Assembly (NCBI GenBank): GCA_045534775.1
Contig: JAZSKI010000076.1
Coordinates: 1-38,149, forward strand
Length of the DNA stretch: 38,149 nt
Reading direction: 5' to 3'
Source: JAZOTK01 sp045534775
Lineage (GTDB): Bacteria; Bacillota; Clostridia; RUG12999
The stretch's first letter is position 1, and each line of letters opens with the position of its first letter. Below are positions 1 to 8,314 of this stretch, in pieces. A model generated the notes under the pieces. It did no database searches and was not told where the DNA came from. It was given only the letters and a program-made list of their open reading frames with translations. The translations under genes and the position numbers were made by a program.

Positions 1-183
1 TGTGTGGAAGAATTTATGGATATGATCTATATTAACACTGAAAATGGTTTTTACAATTAAACTGGAAATGAGCTTTCAGGAGTAACCATAAATATACCTG
101 GCAACTGGTTTAATATATCTTTACAGCCATTAGAAGAAAATTATGGATATAAAATTGAAAAAATTACTATTAATCTAAAATAA
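1..183 (+). pseudogene. possible broken gene tail with one in-frame TAA
   Basis: Frame 1 is open from the window edge to a TAA at 58-60. It continues open for 40 more codons to a second TAA at 181-183. The part after the first stop reads like ordinary protein, with segments such as VTINIPGNWFNI and YGYKIEKITINLK. This is what the 3' end of a gene with one nonsense mutation would look like. I do not recognise the family, and AT-rich DNA can give a stretch this long by chance. The call is therefore weak and rests only on readability. Confidence 0.25.
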
Positions 184-271
184 CAATTATTAAAAAAAGT
201 CTTTTAACCTAGTATGATACGAACGACCACAAAAAATAATGTCATCTAGATTATACAGTCTTTATATAATA

Positions 272-394
272 ATTTCATTGGAGATGAAATTAATGAATTG
301 CCTTTGGCATGAATTGAAATCAAAGCTTTCATGAATTGAGCCTGCGACTAATGATTTGCACCTATTGGTGCATTAAGGCAATTCAATTCATTAA
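272..394. repeat. nested palindromic element (left copy)
   Basis: A short hairpin opens the element: ATTTCAT (272-278), loop TGGAG, ATGAAAT (284-290). A long outer stem follows, TTAATGAATTG (290-300) pairing with CAATTCATTAA (384-394). Inside lie repeats of the word GAATTG and a small hairpin TGCACC (357-362)/GGTGCA (367-372). The opening hairpin and the nested plan match the element at 36608-36732, although the stem words differ. It encodes no protein that I can see. It looks like a non-autonomous dispersed repeat, with RNA-level structure possible. Confidence 0.6.
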
Positions 395-441
395 AAAGAG
401 AAAGAATTTATTGTGCTGATAAATTTTGAAAGGCATCCAAA

Positions 442-472
442 TTGTGGAGTCTTTATATACTGAAATTATAAT
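442..472 (+). promoter_or_regulatory. candidate sigma-A promoter for the membrane protein gene
   Basis: TTGTGG (442-447) and a perfect TATAAT (467-472) are 19 bases apart. The predicted transcript start falls just before the GGAGGT ribosome site at 482-487. The -35 box and the spacing are not ideal, so this is tentative. Confidence 0.35.
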
Positions 473-491
473 ATTTTATATGGAGGTACAA

Positions 492-1934
492 ATGCAAGTT
501 AAAAAAAACGGTCGTTTGATGTATGTTTTATTTTTCGTGTTTTTTTTCTGTGCCTTTTTTATAATGCGATATGTACCTGTTATGGGCGATGATTTGTATT
601 ATTCCACTTTTGACAGTATATTTTCGGAGCAGTTCTGGAAACAGCATCTGGAGCATTACGGACTGTCTAACGGGCGGTTTATTGTGCATGTTCTGGCAAC
701 CTTTTTTCTGAAACTGCCGCCTGTTGTATGGCAAATTGCAAATGCGGCATTGCTTATGATAATTCCTTATCTGGCGACCAAGCTTACCGGCGGCGACAGG
801 CTTGGAATACAGACTTTTGTAGGAGTGGTGATTGGTATAGGAACGGTATTTGCATTGCCGACCTATATATCCCGCGAAAGTATTTACTGGCGGACGGGGT
901 CTATGAACTATGTTTATCCCTTTGCACTTCTGATGCTTTTCTGGGTGGTACTGAAAAACGATAAGGGGAAATACAAGAAAGTGCTTTTGCCGTGTATAGC
1001 GTTTTTTTCGGCGGCGACAACGGAACAAAACAGTATGATGACCCTGGGGATAACGGTGCTTTATATTTTGGGGTTTGTGAGGAAAAACCGCAAGATGCCT
1101 AAATATATCTTTCGCACCTTTATTTGTGTTGCTGCGGGCTTTGCAAGCGTATACCTTGCTCCGTCGAATATGGTGAGATATGCCCTGCAAAGTGAGCATA
1201 CAATTCGGGAGAATTTTTTAATTGCTCTGCCGCAGGTGTTCAGAGATTTTGTGTTTGGTGATTATACGGTAGTATTTATGATGCTGACGGCGTTGACTAT
1301 GGGAATGTTTTTATATACCAATTTCCGCGGGAAAACGGGGGCGGGACTGTCGGCTGCGGGTGCGGTTGTATCCGCGGCGTTGCTATGGGTGCATCACAGC
1401 ACAAAGAATTATGCCGTTCTTATAATAGCATCAATTATACTGGCAGCTGAGCTGATTTGTACGGTTATAGCGGTTTTTCACAGAAAAGTCAAAAACGGTG
1501 ACGTGACCTTGTCGGCGATTGCAATGTGTCTGGGCTCTCAGCTGATGATGTGTGCTTCTCCCGTGTGGGGAGGCAGAACTATGCTTTGCGGAATTTTTAT
1601 GCTGATGATTTTTAATATTACCCTGCTAAGCTTAATCAGCACAAAGAAAATGGGAGTTTTCGCGCTTTGTATTGTGGCGGCACTGTCGGTATCGGCAGTT
1701 ATTAATTACGGAAAAACCTTAGACGGCTACAAGGCGAACTATGCAGTAAATATTTTAAACACAACGAAGATTGAAGAATATAAAAAAACAGCAACAGGAC
1801 CATTGGAGCTGTATATAATGCCGAGGGAGGACTGTACGTGGTCACAGCCTCACGTCAGCATATATCATTCAAATTATTATAAGATTTATCATAATCTGCC
1901 GGCTGAAACGGAAATAATATGGAAGGAATATTGA
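492..1934 (+). CDS. polytopic membrane protein, GT-C / DUF6056-like
   Basis: A protein of about 480 residues with many hydrophobic membrane segments. After the first segment there is a PVMGDDLYYS loop with paired acidic residues. NGRFI and GSMNYVYP motifs follow. This plan resembles the DUF6056 group and other GT-C-fold membrane glycosyltransferases, which transfer sugars from lipid carriers on the outer face of the membrane. The exact donor and acceptor cannot be read from sequence. ATG 492 is chosen because GGAGGT lies at 482-487. An upstream TTG at 426 keeps the frame open but has no ribosome site. The acyl-CoA synthetase starts 23 bases downstream and is probably co-transcribed. The family call is from memory of motifs and has moderate certainty. 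Confidence 0.6.
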   Translation: MQVKKNGRLMYVLFFVFFFCAFFIMRYVPVMGDDLYYSTFDSIFSEQFWKQHLEHYGLSNGRFIVHVLATFFLKLPPVVWQIANAALLMIIPYLATKLTGGDRLGIQTFVGVVIGIGTVFALPTYISRESIYWRTGSMNYVYPFALLMLFWVVLKNDKGKYKKVLLPCIAFFSAATTEQNSMMTLGITVLYILGFVRKNRKMPKYIFRTFICVAAGFASVYLAPSNMVRYALQSEHTIRENFLIALPQVFRDFVFGDYTVVFMMLTALTMGMFLYTNFRGKTGAGLSAAGAVVSAALLWVHHSTKNYAVLIIASIILAAELICTVIAVFHRKVKNGDVTLSAIAMCLGSQLMMCASPVWGGRTMLCGIFMLMIFNITLLSLISTKKMGVFALCIVAALSVSAVINYGKTLDGYKANYAVNILNTTKIEEYKKTATGPLELYIMPREDCTWSQPHVSIYHSNYYKIYHNLPAETEIIWKEY

Positions 1935-1957
1935 TAATTTGAGAGGAGATACGAAAA

Positions 1958-3622
1958 ATGAGAAAGCAGACTAACTACCCACTGGACTATGTTGAAAAAT
2001 TTTCAAGCATTAAAGAAATGCTCGAATTGGCAGAAAAGGCTGCCGGTGATAACATAGCATTTAAGTATGACGGCGGCAAAAAAGAGGTAACCTACCGAAA
2101 ATTCAGAAGAACGATTATGGCGCTGGGAACTGCCCTTGTGGCAAGAGGTGTCGCAGGAAAGCATATAGCGTGCTTAAGCGAAAACCGTTATGAATGGATA
2201 GTAGCTTACCTTACAATGCTGTGCAGTGACGGTGTCTTTGTGCCTATAGATAAAGAGCTTCCCGAAAAGGATATTTTGAATGTACTGACACATAGTGACA
2301 GCGAAGTAGTGTTCTATTCAAAAAAATTCGAGGAGCTGGTTAAAAGTGAGGCAGTTCCTGAAAAGCTGCAGCTTTTTATAGGCTTTGACAGCGATGATCA
2401 CGAAGGAAATTTCCTGTCGTTCAACAAGCTTATTGAAGAAGGCGAAAAGTTGCTGAGCGAGGGCAATACAGCCTACACCGATATTCAGGGCGATGAATAT
2501 GCACTCAGACTTCTGGTTTATACTTCGGGTACGACGGGAATGGCAAAGGGCGTTATGCTTTGTGAGCATAATCTGGTTTCCTGCATATATTACGGCTTGC
2601 AGGTTTCTACTGTTTATGATGTGTGTCTGTCGGTATTGCCATATAACCACACCTATGAGGCGGTAGTCGGACTTCTGGTATCTCTCCATAAAAGAGCTAC
2701 TATATGTATTAACGAAAACCTGCGTACGGTAACTAAGAATCTGAAGCTGTATAAACCTTCATACGTATTTCTGGTACCTGCCTTTGCGGAAATGTTTTAT
2801 ACAAAAATCCAGGCAAACATAAAAGAACAGAAAAAAGAGAAGCTGTTTAAAATTATGATGAAGGTAAGCGGCGGGTTGCTTAATATCGGTATTGATATGA
2901 GAAAGGTTTTCTTTAAATCAATCCACGAAGTATTCGGCGGCAGAATGATTAAATTGGTATGCGGCGGTGCGCCTATCCGTGCTGAGGTGGGAGAATTTTT
3001 TGAAGCCATAGGTATATATCTTATCAGCGGCTACGGAATTACGGAATGCTCGCCTCTCGTATCGGTAAACCGTGATAAATTCAACGATTTCAGTACGGCG
3101 GGAATACAGCTTCCCTGTGTAGAAATCAAAATAGAAGATGCAAAGGAAGACGGTAACGGCGAAATTTGCGTTAAAGGAGATACGGTAATGCTTGGATATT
3201 ATAAGAATCCTGAGCAAACTGCCGAGGTGCTGAAGGACGGCTGGTTCTATACGGGCGATTATGGGTATCTTAATGAAAATAAACAGCTTGTTATAACGGG
3301 AAGAAAGAAAAATCTTATAGTTTTACACAACGGTAAAAATATTTATCCCGAAGAAATAGAAAATTATATAATAGCACTTCCTTATATCAAAGAGGTTGTA
3401 GTCTACGGCGATAAGGACAGCGACGGTACAGAAAAATCAATTTACGCCGAGGTCTTTACAGAACCCGAATATGCTGAGCCTGTGGACGAAACGAAGATAA
3501 AAGCCGATATAGATGAGCTTTTGAAGGATTTGCCTTATTATAAGCAGATTTCAAGAGTGGTTATCCGCGATACGGAATTTGAAAAAACCACATCAAAGAA
3601 GATAAAACGTAATTATAATTAA
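1958..3622 (+). CDS. AMP-dependent acyl-CoA synthetase (long-chain fatty acid-CoA ligase-like)
   Basis: An ANL-superfamily enzyme of 554 residues. These enzymes adenylate a carboxylic acid with ATP and then transfer the acyl group, usually to CoA. The ATP-binding motif YTSGTTGMAKG is near residues 188-198. YGITECSPLV is the conserved adenine-side motif. The hinge and C-terminal domain are marked by GWFYTGDYG, GRKKNLIV and NGKNIYPEEIE, and a lysine near the end (TTSKKIKR) fits the catalytic lysine position. The length is slightly short for FadD. A GAGGAGATA site precedes the ATG. The substrate cannot be told from sequence; long-chain fatty acid is the usual annotation. Transcription probably ends at the hairpin at 3694-3726. 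Confidence 0.88.
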   Translation: MRKQTNYPLDYVEKFSSIKEMLELAEKAAGDNIAFKYDGGKKEVTYRKFRRTIMALGTALVARGVAGKHIACLSENRYEWIVAYLTMLCSDGVFVPIDKELPEKDILNVLTHSDSEVVFYSKKFEELVKSEAVPEKLQLFIGFDSDDHEGNFLSFNKLIEEGEKLLSEGNTAYTDIQGDEYALRLLVYTSGTTGMAKGVMLCEHNLVSCIYYGLQVSTVYDVCLSVLPYNHTYEAVVGLLVSLHKRATICINENLRTVTKNLKLYKPSYVFLVPAFAEMFYTKIQANIKEQKKEKLFKIMMKVSGGLLNIGIDMRKVFFKSIHEVFGGRMIKLVCGGAPIRAEVGEFFEAIGIYLISGYGITECSPLVSVNRDKFNDFSTAGIQLPCVEIKIEDAKEDGNGEICVKGDTVMLGYYKNPEQTAEVLKDGWFYTGDYGYLNENKQLVITGRKKNLIVLHNGKNIYPEEIENYIIALPYIKEVVVYGDKDSDGTEKSIYAEVFTEPEYAEPVDETKIKADIDELLKDLPYYKQISRVVIRDTEFEKTTSKKIKRNYN

Positions 3623-3693
3623 AAATCATACGAGGCGGGCGGATACAAAATGCGACTGCCGTTGGGATTGAGATGATTTGGTTCATAAATTAC

Positions 3694-3726
3694 AGGCAGG
3701 AAAACCGAGTTTTGGTTTTCCTGCCT
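3694..3726. terminator. hairpin between convergent genes
   Basis: A 13-base perfect stem, AGGCAGGAAAACC (3694-3706) with GGTTTTCCTGCCT (3714-3726), has a 7-base loop. It lies between the end of the acyl-CoA synthetase (+) and the end of the AraC regulator (-). It probably stops transcription from both sides, although the flanking U-tracts are weak. Confidence 0.7.
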
Positions 3727-3745
3727 TGATTATATTATGTCAGAT

Positions 3746-4552
3746 TTATATCTTTTGGAAAAACTCTCTGAACCGGGTCGGAGAGCAGCCTACATGGGAT
3801 TTGAAAAATTTTGAGAAATGACCTAAATCCTTAAAACCGACACGCACCATAATTTCGCTGATGGTAAGGTCGGTGGATTTAAGCAGTGTTTCCGCATGCT
3901 CAAGACGTTGCTTGTTTATATATTTTATAGGCGATATGCCTATATTTTCTTTAAATATCCTTATGAAATAATTGGGATGCAGGCAAGCCCTTTCCGCTAA
4001 AGTATGAAGAGATATACATTTATCGAGATTGTCGTTTATATATCCCAATATACCATTTATGGAGACGGAAACATTTTCAATAGCAGCATTTTTGTTAGTT
4101 ATTTCCATATACACAGAAAGCATCTTCAATATCTCGGACTTACAGCGAAGTTGAGATGGAAGGTCACTTTTATAGGCAGAATGAAATATTCTGTTAAAGC
4201 TGCCTGTAATTTCATCATCGGAGCCTATACTTGCCATATAAGGGAGTTTCAGCATTTTCACAAAACAGTGGTCCGTTGATTTAAAATCGAAATGATACCA
4301 ATAATGAGTTATCAGGTTATCGTTTATATGATAAAAAGAATGTTTAACACCGGAAGGAATTAAAAACATATCTCCTGCTTTTCCGTGATAACAGGTGCCG
4401 CTAATATCTATAGCACATTCGCCTGCGGTAATGTAATAAAATTTACTGTAAGCGCAAACAGTATCTATTGCCTTCCACGAAGGAGTGCAGCTTGTCAATC
4501 CCCCGTGATAGTAGGTTATATACATGCCGGAGAAAATATCGTTGCAGTCCAT
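3746..4552 (-). CDS. AraC-family transcriptional regulator
   Basis: A two-domain regulator of 268 residues. The N-terminal half has the cupin sensor pattern of AraC proteins (YYITAGECAIDISG, GDMFLIPSGVKHSF), which typically binds a small ligand such as a sugar. The C-terminal 100 residues hold the paired helix-turn-helix domain (LAERACLHPNYFIRIFKE, then ISEIMVRVGFKDLGHFSKFF). It follows the XRE regulator on the same strand with a gap of about 22 bases, so the two regulators and the flippase are probably one transcript. AraC proteins often control adjacent genes, but no sugar-use operon is next to it, so its target is unknown. The ATG has an AGGT-type upstream site. Confidence 0.88.
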   Translation of the reverse strand: MDCNDIFSGMYITYYHGGLTSCTPSWKAIDTVCAYSKFYYITAGECAIDISGTCYHGKAGDMFLIPSGVKHSFYHINDNLITHYWYHFDFKSTDHCFVKMLKLPYMASIGSDDEITGSFNRIFHSAYKSDLPSQLRCKSEILKMLSVYMEITNKNAAIENVSVSINGILGYINDNLDKCISLHTLAERACLHPNYFIRIFKENIGISPIKYINKQRLEHAETLLKSTDLTISEIMVRVGFKDLGHFSKFFKSHVGCSPTRFREFFQKI

Positions 4553-4574
4553 TACTTATGACCTACCCTTACAG

Positions 4575-5279
4575 TTAATTTGTTAGTTCAGCATTTTTGG
4601 AAAGGTTATAGCTGTTTTTTCTGATAAGACTGTAATTGCCTTTGATTATAAATCCCAGCGGGGTCATCTCGCTTATAGGCTCAAGTCTTGGGAAGGAAGT
4701 TTTCCTGTCAATAAAATACACCTTTTCGGAGATTATATCATACTGCCCGCAGATGAGATGGTTATCCTTATCGGTTACCAGAATATCCTTTCCGCTGAAA
4801 TCGGCAACAGGATCCGTATACACTATAATAATATCTCCGCTGTAGGTACCGCCGATATTAATGCGACTTTCGGGGACTTCAATACCCACCACATTGCCGT
4901 CTGTGTCAGCGGTTAAAGGAATAATAATGCTTTTAAGCTTGTTTTTTGAATCCGTATGAGAAAAAACATCAACCTTTTTATACATCTTCACAGCGGAAGC
5001 ATTAGCTTCATCCTCATCCTCTTCTTCGTCTTCGATGAAATCGCTTTCGTGGAAGCAAAGAACATGCATAGGTTTTAAAATCAAATCATCAAGACTGCAC
5101 CCGAAAACCTGCGCAAGATGAATACAATCGTCTACACTCGGCTGGCTGTACCCGCTTTCGTAGTTGCATATTGTTGTATTAATGACCCCTAAGGCGTTGG
5201 CAAGGTCAGTTTGGGTCATAGAAAGATTTTTTCTTAAAATTCTTATGTTTTCTGCCAGGAAGTTTGAACATTCAAACAT
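4575..5279 (-). CDS. XRE-family repressor with S24-like C-terminal domain
   Basis: The N-terminal 65 or so residues form a Cro/CI-type helix-turn-helix (LRKNLSMTQTDLANALGV, NYESGYSQPSVDDC). An acidic linker follows (ESDFIEDEEEDEDEAN). The last 120 residues resemble the LexA/CI S24 fold, with GGTYSGDIIIVYTDP and FIIKGNYSLIRKN. The catalytic Ser of the usual GDSM motif is not visible, so autocleavage is doubtful and the domain may serve for dimerisation or sensing. ATG 5279 is preferred over upstream TTG 5309 because GAGGGG sits 5 bases before it. It lies 30 bases after the flippase gene and 22 before the AraC gene. Confidence 0.8.
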   Translation of the reverse strand: MFECSNFLAENIRILRKNLSMTQTDLANALGVINTTICNYESGYSQPSVDDCIHLAQVFGCSLDDLILKPMHVLCFHESDFIEDEEEDEDEANASAVKMYKKVDVFSHTDSKNKLKSIIIPLTADTDGNVVGIEVPESRINIGGTYSGDIIIVYTDPVADFSGKDILVTDKDNHLICGQYDIISEKVYFIDRKTSFPRLEPISEMTPLGFIIKGNYSLIRKNSYNLSKNAELTN

Positions 5280-5309
5280 TTGAACCCCTCGTTTCGACAT
5301 TATTTTCAA

Positions 5310-6800
5310 TTATATCTTACCATATTTTGAAATGAATGTCAAGGGATTTGAACGCCTGATGCAAATTTTTAAATATACGGCGGAGATATAAAGTGAATAT
5401 ATTGTTAAATTCAGATATCCCGGCAGGGGAGTGAAAAAGGCGTAAAGGCTGATGTTTGCGACAACGGCGGCAAATACGGGTTTAATGAAATGACGGCGGA
5501 GAGATATTCTTAAATCCGAAATTCTCACAAGCTTAGAGGCGCTGAGAAGGGAGTTTAACAGCTCGCCTGCAAAGATAACGCCGATATAGCCGTTAATGCC
5601 GGTTTTGGGTATCAGGGTAAGCACCAGGAAAATACTCACGGCAGAATCTATTATATTATATTTCATAGAAGACACCTGGCAGTCGAGACCTTTAAGCATA
5701 CCGTCTACGGCGTTGTCTAAATACATTGCCGTTGCCAGAGGTGCGAGAAGTCTTATGAAAATTCCGCTTTGGGGATTTTTGAGTACGGTTAAGGCGATTA
5801 CATCCGATAAATTAAACATAATTCCGCTGATACATACGGAAAAAATTAAAGTTATTCCGAAAACCTCCGAAACGATACGGGTGATTCTCTCCTGCCGGTT
5901 TTTTATACGGCAGGCGGAAAGGGTGGGAATTATAAGCTCGGAAAAAGCGGCTAAGAAAGCCGATGGAAACATAATGACCGGCATAACAGTGCCCTGAATA
6001 ATTCCGTATTTGGCGAGGGCGGCATCATGACTGCCGCCGTATTTCATAAGCATAGCGGGAATGGCAATTTGCTCTGCAGAAACGAGCCCTGACCGCAAAT
6101 ATGACCCTGTTCCTACGGGCAGGGCGATACGCAGCATTTTTTTGGTAAGCCCTCCTGTGGGCGAGGGGCGATTTTTGTATTTTCCCGAATCCCATATATA
6201 GAATAAATATAAGAGAAAAAATGAAACAATTTCCGCCGTCGCTCCGCTGAAAACAGTAGCAGAAAGCATTGCGGAAGGAGCGTAATTACATAAGGTGACG
6301 GTAAAGGCCATACGGGCGGCAAACTCAAGGATTTGGGCGATTGCACTCCTGCCCACCCTTTCAACAGCGGTAAAATAACCGCTCAGGACACAGGACATAG
6401 CGGTAAAGGGCATACCTATTCCCATAATGCGTATGGGTGCGATGCTTCGCACGTCCTTTATCAGACAGCTTCCGATAAAACCGCCAAAAAGGAAAAGGAG
6501 CAAAGCGACAAGGGTTCCGAAAAATACGCTGTATGCAAGACAGCGATTTACGGCGGCGCTCACACCGTTACCCTGTGCCAGCTCTTCCGAAACCATACGG
6601 GTTGCGGTCAGTCCTATTCCCGAAAGGGAGAGGGTGACAGAGATACGGTAAACGGACATAATGAGCTGATAAAGCCCCATACCCGAAGCCCCCGCTTTAG
6701 AAGATATGTATAAATTAAAAGCGATACCGCCCAGCTGTAATATCAATGAGGTGGCGGAAAGAATTGCGGCATTAAACATAAATTTTTTAAAAGCTCTCAT
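5310..6800 (-). CDS. SpoVB/MurJ-like lipid flippase (MOP superfamily)
   Basis: A hydrophobic protein of 496 residues with about 12-14 membrane segments and the start typical of SpoVB-like proteins (FMFNAAILSATSLILQLGG, then ASGMGLYQLIMSVY). MOP-superfamily members move lipid-linked precursors such as lipid II or O-units across the membrane. SpoVB works in spore cortex formation in Bacillus. Length and residue pattern fit that group better than MATE drug exporters. The ATG at 6800 has no clear ribosome site; a CATACACT box lies at 6807-6814 (see regulatory entry). It is the first gene of a minus-strand group with the XRE and AraC regulators. Confidence 0.82.
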   Translation of the reverse strand: MRAFKKFMFNAAILSATSLILQLGGIAFNLYISSKAGASGMGLYQLIMSVYRISVTLSLSGIGLTATRMVSEELAQGNGVSAAVNRCLAYSVFFGTLVALLLFLFGGFIGSCLIKDVRSIAPIRIMGIGMPFTAMSCVLSGYFTAVERVGRSAIAQILEFAARMAFTVTLCNYAPSAMLSATVFSGATAEIVSFFLLYLFYIWDSGKYKNRPSPTGGLTKKMLRIALPVGTGSYLRSGLVSAEQIAIPAMLMKYGGSHDAALAKYGIIQGTVMPVIMFPSAFLAAFSELIIPTLSACRIKNRQERITRIVSEVFGITLIFSVCISGIMFNLSDVIALTVLKNPQSGIFIRLLAPLATAMYLDNAVDGMLKGLDCQVSSMKYNIIDSAVSIFLVLTLIPKTGINGYIGVIFAGELLNSLLSASKLVRISDLRISLRRHFIKPVFAAVVANISLYAFFTPLPGYLNLTIYSLYISAVYLKICIRRSNPLTFISKYGKI

Positions 6801-6806
6801 ATTTAA

Positions 6807-6814
6807 AGTGTATG
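6807..6814 (-). promoter_or_regulatory. sigma-E-like -10 box before the flippase gene
   Basis: On the minus strand the sequence CATACACT matches the classical sporulation sigma-E -10 element. It ends 7 bases before the ATG, which would give a leaderless or nearly leaderless transcript, and I see no convincing -35 partner. It fits the known sigma-E control of spoVB in Bacillus, but this is suggestive only. Confidence 0.3.
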
Positions 6815-6890
6815 AAAAATATTTTTCGTTCAGTACAAAAATAATGTCGAAGAAATGTCTGAAAAAATTTAATAAAAATTGCCGTAAATA

Positions 6891-6919
6891 TTGACATTAA
6901 ACCCTCGTTGTGATAGAAT
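6891..6919 (+). promoter_or_regulatory. sigma-A promoter for rho
   Basis: A perfect TTGACA (6891-6896) is followed after 17 bases by TAGAAT (6914-6919). The leader to the rho start is about 50 bases, long enough for attenuation but with no strong hairpin seen. Confidence 0.75.
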
Positions 6920-6977
6920 TATATTGAGGTAGTTTATAAAATTATTTTTTTGATTACATAAATCGGAGGGCAATTTG

Positions 6978-8300
6978 ATGAGCATGGAGGATTTGCAGGA
7001 ATTAGGCGTTACAGAGCTTAAGTCTATGGCGAAGGAAAAGGGACTGAAAGGTGTGACAGCGTTAAAGAAGGCGGAGCTTGTACGGCTGTTACAGCAATGC
7101 CTTGAGGAAGAGGAAAATTCCAAAAAAGATGCAGATGAAGCAGAGCCTAAAAAACAACTTTTTGATATAAATAAAACAAAAGAAAACGTCAGAGGTATTT
7201 TAGAGGTATTACCTGACGGTTACGGCTTTGCACGCGGGGCAAACTGCCTTGACGGAAACAGTGATATATATGTTTCTCCCATGATGATAAGAAAATATTT
7301 TTTGAAAACGGGAGATATGCTGTCAGGCTATGCGGTGAAGCGTGAAGGGGAAAAGTTTGAAGCGCTGGTGTATATAAAAAGCGTAAATGATCAACGTCCC
7401 GACAGCATCAGAAACAGAGTGCCCTTTGAAAATTTAGTGCCTGTCTATCCCAATGAAAAGCTGAGACTTGAAACCGATAAAAAAGATTATGCCATGAGGC
7501 TTATTGATATAATTGCACCTGTGGGAAAGGGGCAGAGGGGGCTCATAGTTGCACCGCCTAAAGCGGGTAAAACTACTATTTTGAAGCACATTGCCCAAAG
7601 TGTAATGAAAAATAATAAGGATGTCCACATGATGGTACTTCTCATTGACGAACGTCCCGAAGAGGTGACGGATATGATGCGTAGCATTGAAGGCGCGGAG
7701 GTGGTTTATTCTACCTTTGATATGCCGCCTGAAAATCACGCAAAGGTAGCCGAGCTGGTTTTGGAACGTGCCCAGAGGCTGGTGGAACACGGTAAAGATG
7801 TGGTGTTGCTTCTTGACAGCATTACAAGACTGGCACGTGCCTATAATCTGGTGGGTCAGACCACGGGAAGGTCCTTGTCCGGAGGTCTTGATGCAGGGGC
7901 ATTATACAAACCCAAAAAATTCTTTGGTGCGGCAAGAAATATAGAAAAGGGCGGAAGCCTTACCATACTTGCTACTGCACTGATTGAAACAGGAAGCCGT
8001 ATGGATGATGTGATTTTTGAAGAATTCAAAGGTACGGGTAATATGGAACTGCATCTGGACAGAAATATGTCAGAACGCAGGATATTCCCTGCTATAGATA
8101 TATTCAAATCAGGGACGAGGAAAGAGAGCATGCTGCTTTCAAAGGAGGAATTCGCGGCGGCGCTTACCATAAGACGTGCCTTCTCAAACAGCAGTAGCTT
8201 TGAGGCTACGGAATATGTACTGAGCAAGCTTACAGGAAGCGACAGCAATGCTGAATTTATACAAATTATAAATAAATCTGACAGAAATAAAAAAGGTTAA
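6978..8300 (+). CDS. rho: transcription termination factor Rho
   Basis: A hexameric RNA-dependent ATPase that releases RNA polymerase from transcripts. In order, the 440-residue protein shows: a Rho_N helical domain (residues 1-45, ELGVTELKSMAKEKG); a cold-shock-type RNA-binding domain (about 65-140, GILEVLPDGYGFARG); Walker A APPKAGKTT (193-200); a DERPEEV segment (224-230); Walker B VVLLLD (275-280); and the LSGGLDAGAL loop region. The length is ordinary for Firmicutes, without the long N-terminal insert of actinobacteria. ATG 6978 is chosen over TTG 6975 because GGAGGG (6965-6970) is 7 bases away. dacF follows after 14 bases. Confidence 0.97.
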   Translation: MSMEDLQELGVTELKSMAKEKGLKGVTALKKAELVRLLQQCLEEEENSKKDADEAEPKKQLFDINKTKENVRGILEVLPDGYGFARGANCLDGNSDIYVSPMMIRKYFLKTGDMLSGYAVKREGEKFEALVYIKSVNDQRPDSIRNRVPFENLVPVYPNEKLRLETDKKDYAMRLIDIIAPVGKGQRGLIVAPPKAGKTTILKHIAQSVMKNNKDVHMMVLLIDERPEEVTDMMRSIEGAEVVYSTFDMPPENHAKVAELVLERAQRLVEHGKDVVLLLDSITRLARAYNLVGQTTGRSLSGGLDAGALYKPKKFFGAARNIEKGGSLTILATALIETGSRMDDVIFEEFKGTGNMELHLDRNMSERRIFPAIDIFKSGTRKESMLLSKEEFAAALTIRRAFSNSSSFEATEYVLSKLTGSDSNAEFIQIINKSDRNKKG

Positions 8301-8314
8301 TGGAGTGATTCAAG

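Noticed and set aside
528..1199. Antisense frame of 223 residues opposite the first membrane protein
   Set aside because: It is the shadow of a hydrophobic gene; it has no ribosome site and no recognisable domain.
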